Source: Prosthecodimorpha hirschii (GTDB lineage Bacteria; Pseudomonadota; Alphaproteobacteria; Rhizobiales; Ancalomicrobiaceae). Taken from it: a DNA stretch of 32,300 nucleotides. The position numbers were made by a program, and so were the translations under genes. The DNA lies in the NCBI RefSeq assembly GCF_001305515.1, contig NZ_LJYW01000005.1:1-32300 (forward strand). Direction: 5' to 3'. The notes under the pieces are model-generated. The model was given only the letters and a program-made list of their open reading frames with translations, ran no database searches and had not been told where the DNA came from. This document shows positions 1 to 7,834 of this stretch, piece by piece; positions within the stretch are counted from its first letter, which is position 1, and each line of letters opens with the position of its first letter.

Positions 1-430
1 CCTCGATCCGCCCCGCCATCTGGCGGTCGGCGATCTGGTCGCCGTCATGCCGGACAAGCCGCTCGCCGATTTCATGGTCGAGCGCGGCTATATCGGGCGC
101 GGCTTGCCGCTGATGAAGCGTGTCGCCGCACTTCCCGGTCAACAGGTCTGCCGCACCGGCGATGCCGTGACGGTCGATACCGTGCCGATCGGCGGCGCGC
201 TCGACCGTGATAGACATGGCCGTCCGCTGCCGGTCTGGCAGGGCTGCCGCCGCATCGCGGATGGCGACATCTTCCTGATGAATCCGTCCGTCCCCGACAG
301 CCTTGATGGCCGCTATTTCGGCCCGATGCCGGCTTGTTTTAATGATGCCACGGCCACCGAGATCTACACCGACGAGGCCGGCGATAGCCGTTTCGTTTGG
401 CGGGCCCAAACCTCAACGACCACGCACTGA
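1..430 (+). CDS. traF: TraF-like conjugal transfer S26-family peptidase (5' partial)
   Basis: The reading frame is open from base 2 through the window edge, so the N-terminus, with the signal anchor and catalytic serine, is missing. The visible part begins LDPPRHLAVGDLVAV and contains LMKRVAALPG, which matches the lysine general-base box of S26 signal peptidases; the lysine is about residue 39 of the visible part. A later stretch, GDIFLMNPSVPDSLDGRYFGP, matches the box E region in which the protease fold closes. In IncP-type systems the TraF peptidase matures and cyclises the TrbC pilin in the inner membrane, and trbC is present at 15156. The gene heads a plus-strand run with DUF736, transglycosylase and relaxase genes. 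An internal ATG at 47 would start inside the conserved fold and is unlikely to be real. Confidence 0.85.
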   Translation, partial: LDPPRHLAVGDLVAVMPDKPLADFMVERGYIGRGLPLMKRVAALPGQQVCRTGDAVTVDTVPIGGALDRDRHGRPLPVWQGCRRIADGDIFLMNPSVPDSLDGRYFGPMPACFNDATATEIYTDEAGDSRFVWRAQTSTTTH

Positions 431-437
431 CCCGCTT

Positions 438-468
438 CCCATCGGCGGGAGCGGTGCTCGCCGATGGG
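438..468. terminator. Perfect 10-bp inverted repeat between traF and the DUF736 gene
   Basis: CCCATCGGCG at 438-447 is the exact reverse complement of CGCCGATGGG at 459-468, with an 11-base loop. It lies 8 bases after the traF stop and 30 bases before the next start codon. The stem is GC-rich, but only TCTTCC follows, so it is not a classical U-tract terminator. It could attenuate traF read-through or stabilise the mRNA end. The sequence shows the hairpin; its role is inferred. Confidence 0.4.
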
Positions 469-498
469 TCTTCCAACGCCACCGCTAAGGAAACCACC

Positions 499-852
499 AT
501 GCCACAGATCGGGACATTTACGCACGACGAAGACGGCATTGGCTTCGTCGGACATCTGACAACACTGATGCTGGCTCAGGACATTCTCATCGTCCCGGCC
601 GAGCCATCAGACGCCGAGAACGCGCCCCAGTACCGCGTCCATATCGTCGATGGCGAGACCGGAGAAGCGGGCGCGGAGATCGGCGCCGGCTGGAAGCGCA
701 CCGGGGAGCGCGCGGGCGGATACATTGCTGTGGTGATCGACGATCCGGCACTGCCGCAGCCGGTCCGCGCCAACCTGTTCCGCAACGACGATGCCGGCAA
801 GGACTGGTCATTGCATTGGAGCCGTCCCGCCAAGCGCGACGCGAAGGACTGA
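499..852 (+). CDS. DUF736 family protein
   Basis: This predicts a 117-residue soluble protein beginning MPQIGTFTHDEDGIGFVGHL, the usual N-terminus of DUF736. Further typical family features are DAENAPQYRVH, an AGWKR segment and a C-terminal RANLFRNDD...WSLHWSRP. The start at 499 is preceded by AAGGA at 487-491 and gives the usual family length of about 100-120 residues; the upstream in-frame start at 397 would overlap traF and carries no conserved sequence. DUF736 genes are regular members of transfer regions in alphaproteobacterial conjugative elements. Their biochemical role is not established. The lytic transglycosylase gene starts 4 bases downstream, so the two are probably co-transcribed. 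Confidence 0.85.
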   Translation: MPQIGTFTHDEDGIGFVGHLTTLMLAQDILIVPAEPSDAENAPQYRVHIVDGETGEAGAEIGAGWKRTGERAGGYIAVVIDDPALPQPVRANLFRNDDAGKDWSLHWSRPAKRDAKD

Positions 853-856
853 CGCC

Positions 857-1573
857 ATGCGCAGCACCGTCCTCCTCCTCCTTTCCGGCCTCGCGCTTGC
901 TTGCGTTCAATCCGTGCCGTCGCTCGCCGATCCCGTCGCGACCGCCCGGCCAACGCCGCGCGATCCTTACGCCGATCATGTCGCGGAAGCGGCACAGCGC
1001 TTCGAGCTTCCGGCTGCATGGATCTGGGCGGTGCTGCGCGCGGAAAGCAATGGCGATCCGCGCGCCGTCTCGCCCAAGGGGGCGATCGGCCTGATGCAGA
1101 TCATGCCACAGACCTGGGTGGGCCTGCGCGTCCGTCACCGTCTCGGCGCGGACCCATACGACCCGCACGATAACATCATCGCGGGCGCGGCCTATATCCG
1201 CGAGCTGTTCGACCGCTACGGCTCGCCTGGCTGGATCGCCGCCTACAATGCCGGTCCCGGTCGCTATGAGGCGTCGCTGAGCGGCCGTCCGTTGCCATCC
1301 GAAACCCGCGCCTATCTCGCCAATGTGGCACCAGCGCTGGACGGCAACGGTGCGACCAGACCTACCGTCGTGGCGGCCGTCGATCCGCTGGCGTGGACCC
1401 GTGCGCCGCTGTTCATCGGACAGCCGGATCGCCGCCCCGCTGCCGATCCTGTGCAGGCCGAGCGCTCCTCGACCGATACGGGACAGACGCCAGCAGTGCG
1501 CGACGTTTCTGCCATCGTGCCGCAATCCGGCGGGCTGTTCGTCGCCCGCGCTGATACGGGGACGATGCGATGA
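857..1573 (+). CDS. Periplasmic lytic transglycosylase (SLT/VirB1-like)
   Basis: This predicts a 238-residue exported enzyme that locally opens peptidoglycan for the conjugation apparatus. Residues 1-24 form a signal peptide (MRS, a run of leucines, then an ALA-type end at PSLA). The SLT domain covers roughly residues 38-155, with the catalytic glutamate in RAESNGDP (E63), the family motif KGAIGLMQIMPQTW at 74-87 and AYNAGPGRYE further on. The last 90 or so residues are a low-complexity tail without recognised domain. The start at 857 is chosen because it places the signal peptide at the N-terminus; an in-frame start at 791 would add 22 unrelated residues inside the previous gene. The position between DUF736 and the relaxase is typical for this type of transfer region. 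Confidence 0.9.
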   Translation: MRSTVLLLLSGLALACVQSVPSLADPVATARPTPRDPYADHVAEAAQRFELPAAWIWAVLRAESNGDPRAVSPKGAIGLMQIMPQTWVGLRVRHRLGADPYDPHDNIIAGAAYIRELFDRYGSPGWIAAYNAGPGRYEASLSGRPLPSETRAYLANVAPALDGNGATRPTVVAAVDPLAWTRAPLFIGQPDRRPAADPVQAERSSTDTGQTPAVRDVSAIVPQSGGLFVARADTGTMR

Positions 1574-1639
1574 GCACCGTAGTTCCCGATCGCACGATAG
1601 CGGGCGCTGGCGTATTCCGGAGAGCGCAGAGGTGGAGCA

Positions 1640-1710
1640 CAGGCAACACGACCGAAGGATGGCAGGATAAAAGGCCGCAATGTGCGGCTTTGGCCGGTCG
1701 TGTTGTTTCA
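1640..1710 (-). other. oriT: Candidate origin of transfer (oriT) with IncP-like nick site
   Basis: Outer arms CAACACGACCG (1644-1654) and CGGTCGTGTTG (1695-1705) are perfect inverted repeats. Inside lies a second hairpin, GCCGCA (1674-1679) with TGCGGC (1683-1688). Read on the minus strand, the inner hairpin is followed after a few bases by TATCCTGCC (1669 down to 1661). This matches the TATCCTG/C nick region of IncP (RP4-type) origins, where the cut falls between G and C, here between 1663 and 1662. It lies in the 244-base gap directly before the relaxase gene, the usual place for oriT. An alternative reading is an intrinsic terminator for the upstream genes, since the inner stem is followed by TTT on the plus strand. 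Nicking has not been shown. Confidence 0.6.
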
Positions 1711-1817
1711 AGGACTTATGAGGCGTTTTCGCGATGTGCGGCGTTGCTGCGCACCTCGCGGCCATGCCGATTTTCTCATCTGTTCCGGGGCTTGGCGAGA
1801 TGTGCGGAGCCTCAGCC

Positions 1818-3557
1818 ATGACAGACGAGATCAATTTCCGCATCCGTCCCGGCCGCATTCGCTCATCCGGCGCGCAGCGCGCACGGCCCTTCATCGCCCA
1901 GGCGCTCGCCGCCGCCAAAAAGGCCGGGGCCGGCGTCTCCCGCTCAGGGCGGATCGTCTCCGGTCATCGCTCCCGCTTCGGCCGGGGACAGCGCGCCAGC
2001 GTCCAGGCAAATCGGCTGATTACGGCCCGTACACGCGGCGCGGTTATCAAGGCGCGGGTGGTGCGTCATAGCGCCCGGTCGGCGCCGCTCGCCGCCCATC
2101 TCACCTATCTGCGCCGCGAGGGCGTGACCCGGGACGGGGAGAAGGCCCGGCTGTTCGGCCCCGGCGGGGAGGACGTCGATCCCAAAGCGTTCGCCGGACG
2201 CTGCGAAGGGGATCGCCACCATTTCCGGTTCATCGTGTCCCCGGACGACGCGACGGAGATGACGGACCTCAAATCCTTCGCCCGCGATCTCGTCGGTCAG
2301 ATGGAGAAGGATCTTGGCACCCGTCTGGACTGGGTGGCCGTCGATCACTGGAACACCGAGCATCCGCACGTCCATCTGATCGTGCGCGGCGTCCGCGACG
2401 ACGGCCAGGATCTCGTCATCTCCCGCGATTACATCAAGGACGGAATGCGCGACCGCGCCCGCGATCTCATCACTCAGGAGCTGGGGCCGAGAACCGATCT
2501 CGACATCCGCCGCGGGCTGGAACGCCAGGTCGATGCGGAGCGCTGGACGCAGCTCGATCGCCAGCTTGTCCGCGACGCACGAGACTCCGGTGTCATCGAT
2601 CTGGCCCCACGACCGGGCGAGCAACCGGATGCGTATCACGCCCAGAAGGTCGGACGGCTGCGCAAACTCGAAGGGCTGGGTCTCGCCGCCGAAGTCGGTC
2701 CCGGCCAATGGACGATCGACGACAAGGCCGAGGCGGTGCTTCGAGAACTGGGTGAGCGCGGTGACATCATCAAGCGGATGCACCGCGCACTGACCGAGCG
2801 CGGCATCGAGCGTGGATCGGCGAGCTATGTGCTGGCCGCCGAGAGCCTTGACGTGCCCATCATAGGCCGGCTGGTGACGCGCGGTCTCGACGACGAGCTG
2901 AGCGGCACCGCTTACGCCGTGGTCGATGGTGTGGACGGGCGCACCCACCATATCAAGATGCCCGATCTCGATGCCGCCGGCGACAGCGCGCCCGGGTCGA
3001 TCGTCGAGCTGCGTCGGTTCGATGACGCCAAGGGACAGCGCCGGGTCGCCATCGCCATCCGCTCTGATCTCGACATCGATCGCCAGATCACAGCATCGGG
3101 TGCGACCTGGCTCGACCGGCAGAACATCGCGCGCGAACCGGTCGCGCTGTCCGATGGCGGGTTCGGGGCCGAGGTCCGCCAGGCGCTCGACCGCCGAGCC
3201 GAGCATCTGGTCGAGCAGGGTTTCGCCGAACGCGGCGGCCAGCGCGTCATCTTCACCCGGAACCTGATCGACACGCTGCGTGCCCGGGAGCTGGAGGCGC
3301 TGGGGGAGAAGCTGGCGGCCGAGACCGGCCAGTCCTTCAACCGCGCCGCCAGCGGCGAATATGTCGCCGGCTCCTATCGCCAGCGCTTCACGCTCGCCTC
3401 CGGCCGCTTCGCCATGCTGGACGACGGCCTTGGCTTCCAACTCGTGCCCTGGACGCCCTCCCTCGAAAAGCACCTGGGCCGCCATGTCTCGGGCATCGCC
3501 CGCAGCGATGGCGGCATCGACTGGAGCTTCGGCCGCAAGCGCGGCCTCGGCCTTTGA
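1818..3557 (+). CDS. Relaxase (VirD2/MOBP-like, DUF3363 domain)
   Basis: This predicts a 579-residue relaxase that would nick oriT, stay covalently attached to the 5' end and be delivered by the type IV system. Its basic N-terminus is followed by a nuclease region with HHFRFIVSPDD (134-144) and the metal-binding histidine cluster HWNTEHPHVHLIVRG (about 177-191). The C-terminal half, rich in short charged segments such as LRKLEGLGLA and the SGRFAMLDDGLGFQLVPW block near the end, matches the DUF3363 region of relaxases in alphaproteobacterial conjugative elements. The start at 1818 (MTDEINFRIRPGRIR) gives the expected N-terminus; earlier in-frame starts run through the candidate oriT flank. The traG start lies about 22 bases downstream. 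Confidence 0.9.
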   Translation: MTDEINFRIRPGRIRSSGAQRARPFIAQALAAAKKAGAGVSRSGRIVSGHRSRFGRGQRASVQANRLITARTRGAVIKARVVRHSARSAPLAAHLTYLRREGVTRDGEKARLFGPGGEDVDPKAFAGRCEGDRHHFRFIVSPDDATEMTDLKSFARDLVGQMEKDLGTRLDWVAVDHWNTEHPHVHLIVRGVRDDGQDLVISRDYIKDGMRDRARDLITQELGPRTDLDIRRGLERQVDAERWTQLDRQLVRDARDSGVIDLAPRPGEQPDAYHAQKVGRLRKLEGLGLAAEVGPGQWTIDDKAEAVLRELGERGDIIKRMHRALTERGIERGSASYVLAAESLDVPIIGRLVTRGLDDELSGTAYAVVDGVDGRTHHIKMPDLDAAGDSAPGSIVELRRFDDAKGQRRVAIAIRSDLDIDRQITASGATWLDRQNIAREPVALSDGGFGAEVRQALDRRAEHLVEQGFAERGGQRVIFTRNLIDTLRARELEALGEKLAAETGQSFNRAASGEYVAGSYRQRFTLASGRFAMLDDGLGFQLVPWTPSLEKHLGRHVSGIARSDGGIDWSFGRKRGLGL

Positions 3558-3579
3558 TCCCATGCAGAAAGACCCGACG

Positions 3580-5568
3580 ATGTCCGCTACCAAAATACTC
3601 TGGGGCCAGATTCTTGTCGTCGCCGCCATTGTCCTGACCTGCGTCTGGGGCGCGACCGAATGGGTCGCCTGGCGTCTCGCCTTCCAGCCCGAATTGGGCG
3701 CACCGTGGTTCCGGCTGCTCGGTTTTCCCTTCTACCTGCCGCCGTCCTTCTTCTGGTGGTGGTACGCTTATGATGCCTATGCGCCACAGGTCTTCATTGA
3801 GGGCGCCTATATCGCCGCTTCGGGTGGATTGATCGGCGCCGCCGTCGCGATTCTCATGTCGGTCTGGCGGGCGCGCGAGGCCAAGAATGTCGAGACTTAT
3901 GGGTCCGCGCGCTGGGCCGAGAAGGGGGAGGTTCAGGGCGCCGGCCTGCTCGGCGCCGATGGCGTGGTGCTCGGCCGCTATGATCGCGACTATCTTCGCC
4001 ATGACGGGCCGGAGCATGTGCTGTGCTTCGCGCCGACCCGCTCCGGCAAGGGCGTCGGTCTGGTCGTGCCCTCGCTGCTGACCTGGCCGGGATCGGCTAT
4101 TGTCCACGACATCAAGGGCGAGAACTGGCAGCTCACCGCCGGCTTCCGGTCGAAGCATGGCCGCGTGCTGCTGTTCGATCCGACCAACGCCAAATCCTCG
4201 GCCTATAATCCGCTGCTGGAAGTGCGCCGCGGCGAATGGGAAGTGCGCGACGTCCAGAACATCGCCGACATCCTGGTCGATCCCGAAGGCAGTCTTGAGA
4301 AGCGAAACCACTGGGAGAAAACCAGCCATGCCCTGCTGGTCGGCGCGATCCTGCATGTCCTCTATGCCGAATCCGACAAGACGCTGGCTGGCGTCGCCGC
4401 CTTCCTGTCCGATCCAAAGCGGCCGATCGAATCCACGCTCGCGGCGATGATGAAGACCGCGCATCTGGGCGAAGCAGGGCCACACCCCGTCATCGCCAGC
4501 GCCGCCCGCGAGCTGTTGAACAAATCGGAGAACGAACGATCGGGCGTGCTCTCAACCGCCATGTCGTTCCTCGGCCTCTACCGCGATCCCGTCGTCGCCG
4601 AGGTCACGCGCCGCTGCGACTGGCGGATCGGCGATATCGTGGGTGGGAAGCATTCCGCCACGCTTTACCTTGTCGTGCCGCCCTCCGACATCAACCGCAC
4701 CAAGCCGCTGATCCGCCTGATCCTCAATCAGATCGGCCGCCGCCTGACCGAGGATCTGCAGGCGAAAGGCGGCCGCCATCGCCTGCTCTTGATGTTGGAC
4801 GAGTTCCCGGCGCTCGGACGGCTCGACTTCTTCGAGAGCGCGCTGGCCTTCATGGCCGGTTACGGCCTCAAGAGCTTCCTGATCGCCCAGTCGCTGAACC
4901 AGATCGAGAAGGCGTATGGCGCCAACAATTCGATCCTCGACAACTGCCATGTCCGCGTCAGCTTCGCCACCAATGACGAGCGCACCGCCAAGCGGGTGTC
5001 GGACGCCCTCGGCACCGCCACCGAAATGAAGGCAATGCGGAACTATGCCGGGCACCGGCTTTCGCCCTGGCTCGGCCATCTGATGGTGTCGCGCTCGGAA
5101 ACCGCCCGACCGCTGCTCACGCCCGGCGAGGTGATGCAGCTCCCGCCGACCGACGAGATCGTCATGGTCGCCGGCCTTGCCCCGATCCGGGCGAAGAAGG
5201 CGCGCTACTATGAGGACGCCAGGTTCAAGGAACGCATCCTGCCGCCGCCGGCACTTGCCGCGCCCAAAATTGCCCGGCCTGACGATTGGACCGCCTTGCC
5301 ATTGCCACCCGGCCCGCAGATCGCCGAGGGGACGGCAGCCGCTGAAACCGGGGATGACGATCCCACCGAATCCGAACGCCGCCAGCAGCCGGAACTCAAC
5401 CGGGTACTGTCGCCCGAGAAGAAGATGCCGATCGACAATCCGTTCGAGATCGACGCCGACCGCGACGAGACGGAGGACGATGCAGCGCGCAACAGCAGGA
5501 TGAGCCGGTTGATGCAGGGCGTGGCGCGCCAGGTCTCGCTCGATCCCGGTGATGGAATGGAACTGTGA
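3580..5568 (+). CDS. traG: TraG/VirD4 type IV coupling ATPase
   Basis: This predicts a 662-residue inner-membrane coupling protein that would hand the relaxase-DNA complex to the Trb channel. Two transmembrane segments lie near residues 8-27 and 72-95. They are followed by Walker A APTRSGKGVG (about 151-160), the AIVHDIKGENW motif and Walker B LLLMLDEFPALG (about 402-413). FLIAQSLNQIEKAYG follows. The C-terminal 130 residues are acidic and proline-rich, as is common. An alternative ATG at 3562 would add six residues; 3580 was preferred for its spacing from the AGAAAGA purine stretch. The gene follows the relaxase gene and lies 7 bases before the CopG-like gene, consistent with one transcript. 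Confidence 0.93.
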   Translation: MSATKILWGQILVVAAIVLTCVWGATEWVAWRLAFQPELGAPWFRLLGFPFYLPPSFFWWWYAYDAYAPQVFIEGAYIAASGGLIGAAVAILMSVWRAREAKNVETYGSARWAEKGEVQGAGLLGADGVVLGRYDRDYLRHDGPEHVLCFAPTRSGKGVGLVVPSLLTWPGSAIVHDIKGENWQLTAGFRSKHGRVLLFDPTNAKSSAYNPLLEVRRGEWEVRDVQNIADILVDPEGSLEKRNHWEKTSHALLVGAILHVLYAESDKTLAGVAAFLSDPKRPIESTLAAMMKTAHLGEAGPHPVIASAARELLNKSENERSGVLSTAMSFLGLYRDPVVAEVTRRCDWRIGDIVGGKHSATLYLVVPPSDINRTKPLIRLILNQIGRRLTEDLQAKGGRHRLLLMLDEFPALGRLDFFESALAFMAGYGLKSFLIAQSLNQIEKAYGANNSILDNCHVRVSFATNDERTAKRVSDALGTATEMKAMRNYAGHRLSPWLGHLMVSRSETARPLLTPGEVMQLPPTDEIVMVAGLAPIRAKKARYYEDARFKERILPPPALAAPKIARPDDWTALPLPPGPQIAEGTAAAETGDDDPTESERRQQPELNRVLSPEKKMPIDNPFEIDADRDETEDDAARNSRMSRLMQGVARQVSLDPGDGMEL

Positions 5569-5575
5569 GGGACCG

Positions 5576-6007
5576 ATGACGAAACCGCCCCGTAAGCAGC
5601 GCCTCTCCGTCTATCTCGATCCCTCCATCATGAGCCGCCTGGCGGAACATGCCGCGCGCCGCGACCATTCGCGCTCGCTGGTGGCGGAAGCGGCGATCGA
5701 ATCCTTCCTCTCGCCCGATGCCGCCGAACGGCAGGAGGCCGTCATCGCCAAGCGCCTCGACCAGCTCGATCGACGCATGACGAGGCTGGAGCGCGATGTC
5801 GGCATCGCCGTGGAGAGCCTTGCCGTCTTCATCAAATACTGGGTCTCGACCACGCCGACCTTGCCGGAGCCAGCCGCCCAGGCGGCCCGCGCCAAGGCGG
5901 GCGAACGCTACGATCAGTTCGTCACGGCGCTCGGCCGCCGTCTCGCCAAAGGACCGAAGCTGCGGCAGGAAATCTCGGAGGACATAATGGGAAACGGGTC
6001 AGATTAA
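5576..6007 (+). CDS. Ribbon-helix-helix (CopG-like) protein of the transfer region
   Basis: This predicts a 143-residue protein. Residues 6-45 read as a ribbon-helix-helix DNA-binding fold: a strand RLSVYLDP, then two helices ending SLVAEAAIESFL. Residues 60-100 are a heptad-like helix (KRLDQLDRRMTRLERDV) and a hydrophobic segment. Its position directly after traG is standard in these elements, and it probably represses transfer genes or helps at oriT; this is inferred. The last residues, IMGNGSD, differ from the end PSNESG read in the second, truncated copy at 12130-12315. The C-terminus may therefore have been replaced where the cargo block joined. The in-frame start at 5549 overlaps traG; 5576 is preceded by GTGAGGGACC. 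Confidence 0.85.
   Translation: MTKPPRKQRLSVYLDPSIMSRLAEHAARRDHSRSLVAEAAIESFLSPDAAERQEAVIAKRLDQLDRRMTRLERDVGIAVESLAVFIKYWVSTTPTLPEPAAQAARAKAGERYDQFVTALGRRLAKGPKLRQEISEDIMGNGSD
5888..5983 (+). repeat. Direct repeat copy A: 3' part of the copG-like gene
   Basis: This 96-base segment recurs at 12196-12291 in the same orientation, with 91 of 96 bases identical by my count. It encodes the conserved C-terminal block GERYDQFVTALGRRLAKGP and LRQEISED. The two copies bracket the 6.2-kb cargo block. The identity ends abruptly after GGAGGAC in both copies. Confidence 0.9.
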
Positions 6008-6073
6008 GTCTTCCTACGCACGACGTTAGCCCTCGCGGCACAAGGTGTCTAATCGCCTGACTTACTGACCCGT
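5994..6073. repeat. Imperfect inverted repeat at the left cargo junction
   Basis: ACGGGTCAG (5994-6002) is the reverse complement of CTGACCCGT (6065-6073). With a two-base gap the match extends a further six bases inward (left TTAAGTC, right GACTTA). It starts in the last codons of the copG-like gene, where similarity to the second copy has already stopped, and ends near the 3' end of the minus-strand gene at 6049. It could be a bidirectional terminator or a remnant of a small mobile element. Neither is proven. Confidence 0.35.
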
Positions 6074-6420
6074 ATCGGGGTTGAAACATGAAGCGGCTCG
6101 AAGTCCAGCGGTGTCGGGTCATCGCCTTGACCGTTCTCGAAAAGCAACTGGGCCAGTCCGCTCGTCAACATGCAGAGATGCGGACCGGGATTCTCGACGA
6201 TGCCTTCGTGCAGAACCGGACCATGGGCAAACAGGATCCCCCCGGACGGCTGGACCCACCGGCCGATCTCGGCGGCTTCGCATTTCCATGGATCAACCCG
6301 ATTTTGGATCAGAAGATCAAGGCCACTCCAGTCCGCCCAGAAGATGCCGACGCCCGCGCCGGTATCCTTGATGCGAACGAAGTAGACCTTCGTTTCGTCA
6401 GTGTGTCCGTAATCGCCCAT
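6049..6420 (-). CDS. Hypothetical protein, 123 residues
   Basis: The product is not recognised. The start codon at 6420 is preceded by a strong AGGAGG (6426-6431 on the minus strand) at 5-base spacing, and the sequence reads like a globular cytoplasmic protein. It opens MGDYGHTDETKVYFVRIKD, is rich in aromatic residues (IFWADWSGLDLL) and ends in a polar tail. No signal peptide or membrane segment is visible. It is transcribed divergently from the lipoprotein gene at 6527, and the 25-bp palindrome at 6459 lies between them. Its 3' end runs to the copG-like gene junction, so it is the first gene of the cargo block. The opposite-strand ORFs here are shadows. Confidence 0.65.
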   Translation of the reverse strand: MGDYGHTDETKVYFVRIKDTGAGVGIFWADWSGLDLLIQNRVDPWKCEAAEIGRWVQPSGGILFAHGPVLHEGIVENPGPHLCMLTSGLAQLLFENGQGDDPTPLDFEPLHVSTPIRVSKSGD

Positions 6421-6458
6421 CGCTGCCTCCTGGCGCAGTCACGTCGTGACGCTCCAAT

Positions 6459-6483
6459 CTTTTAACAGATGTCTTGGCAAAAG
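6459..6483. promoter_or_regulatory. 25-bp imperfect palindrome, copy 1 (candidate operator)
   Basis: The site starts CTTTTAACA, contains ATG and TTG, and ends AAAAG, so its ends are reverse complements. A related 25-bp site is at 10788-10812, and 20 of 25 positions agree. Both lie in divergent intergenic regions of the cargo block, each ahead of a lipoprotein gene. This one is 38 bases from the start of the minus-strand gene (6420) and 43 from the plus-strand gene (6527). The MerR-type protein encoded at 10342 is the obvious candidate binder, by inference only. Confidence 0.5.
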
Positions 6484-6526
6484 AAAGCTGTCCTGATAGA
6501 GGAAGTTCGGAAAGGGGCGCTCGGCG

Positions 6527-7795
6527 ATGCGGCGATTCGGATGGAAGACGGCGGTGATCGCTCTCCTGTCGTTTTTGCCAGCGGCTTGCGGCTCCAATGC
6601 AAGCACTCAGCATGAGAGCGCCAAACCAGATACGAATGCCGAGCAGGTGCAGGCATCGGCCGGGAAGCCCGCACAGTCGGGCGATTGCATCGTTTCCCCG
6701 GTGGCAGAAGCCGAGAGCATCGCGCTCGACGATATACGCTGGCAGCGCTTCGATTTCTGGGTCGATCGGATGCGCCGCGGCGTCGCGCGACCCGCCGACG
6801 CCGGCGACCGGTCCGGCATCGGGCATTTCTGCGGCAGTTGGCTGGTAACGGTGCGTCAGCCCGATGCCGATAGTCGTTCGGGGACCATCGGTCTGACGGT
6901 GATGCCTGACGGCAGCTATTTCGCGCTGGTCCGTGACGGGCTGGCGGACGATGGCTACGAGTTCCACATCGATCGCGGGCAACTGGCGGCGAGCGAGCGC
7001 GGTCTGCGCTTCGTTTCCGATCAGGGCTGGAACGACGAGGGACAATGGTTGCCGGTCAAGGGCGGTGGCATGGTCGCGATGATGCTACAGCGCATCCTGC
7101 TGTTTCAACCGATCGGGCCGATTGCCGGCCGACAGGTACGGACCGTGGCGGACAGCGTGGCGACGACGGGCAAGGACATGGCCTCCAACGTCGCGCTGGC
7201 GTTGGCCGTCGCGCACACCTGGTCGCCCGACGCCGAACTGCGCGCGCTGGAGGCGCGACCGCACGATGGCGATTTCACGAACCCGGTCATCGTCCCGTCC
7301 TTCTATTCGCCGCAGAAGAACGTGACGATGGTCATGCTGTTCGATCCCGCCAAGGGGCAACTGCCGTCCGGCCGGACCTATCCGGGCGATGCGACCGGCA
7401 CGGCGCACGCCATCCCGGCCGCGGCGACAGGCCTGCCGGCGGTCGCGGGCGGCGGTCGCGACGACGGCCCTGCTGTCTTGCGCTGGTGGGGAGACGGAGA
7501 CGCCGCGCGACTGTGGTGGGTGTTCGGGCGCCCGATGACCGCGAGTGGTCGCGGCGACATTTGCTATGATGTGAAGCAGGGCACGACGCGGGACTGCCGG
7601 GCGCTGTTCGGCGATGATGTCGCCGATTACGAACGGCGCGCTGCCCAAGTCAGACGCGCACGTGCGCGACCGCCTGCGCCGTCTCCGCTGCAAGAAGGGG
7701 AAGCGAACGGCTGGTTCCTACCCCCGTGTGCGCGGGGCGGATTCGCGCCCGGTGATCAATGCTGGGACGGCGGACCGAAGACCGTGGTGCAATGA
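6527..7795 (+). CDS. Putative lipoprotein of unknown function
   Basis: This predicts a 422-residue protein with a lipoprotein signal: a short basic start (MRRFGWKT), a hydrophobic stretch and the lipobox FLPAAC, with the lipidated cysteine near residue 22. A Ser/Gln/Thr-rich linker precedes the folded part. The body contains GTIGLTVMPDGSYFALVRDG, many Trp and Asp residues, and a cysteine-containing C-terminal part (GDICYDVKQGTTRDC). The final 50 residues are proline- and cysteine-rich and may be variable. I recognise no family. It should sit on the periplasmic face of the inner or outer membrane. A candidate operator lies 43 bases upstream and the next gene starts 39 bases downstream. Confidence 0.7.
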   Translation: MRRFGWKTAVIALLSFLPAACGSNASTQHESAKPDTNAEQVQASAGKPAQSGDCIVSPVAEAESIALDDIRWQRFDFWVDRMRRGVARPADAGDRSGIGHFCGSWLVTVRQPDADSRSGTIGLTVMPDGSYFALVRDGLADDGYEFHIDRGQLAASERGLRFVSDQGWNDEGQWLPVKGGGMVAMMLQRILLFQPIGPIAGRQVRTVADSVATTGKDMASNVALALAVAHTWSPDAELRALEARPHDGDFTNPVIVPSFYSPQKNVTMVMLFDPAKGQLPSGRTYPGDATGTAHAIPAAATGLPAVAGGGRDDGPAVLRWWGDGDAARLWWVFGRPMTASGRGDICYDVKQGTTRDCRALFGDDVADYERRAAQVRRARARPPAPSPLQEGEANGWFLPPCARGGFAPGDQCWDGGPKTVVQ

Positions 7796-7834
7796 AGTCA
7801 ACCGGGACGTTGGAACCGTGGTGCGGGAAAGGCG

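Noticed and set aside
587-1918. 443-residue minus-strand frame opposite the DUF736 and transglycosylase genes
   Set aside because: It is arginine-rich without family features and is explained as a shadow of two well-supported plus-strand genes.
1944-3629. 561-residue minus-strand frame opposite the relaxase
   Set aside because: The relaxase motifs and N-terminus on the plus strand are clear; the minus frame is an antisense shadow from high G+C codon use.
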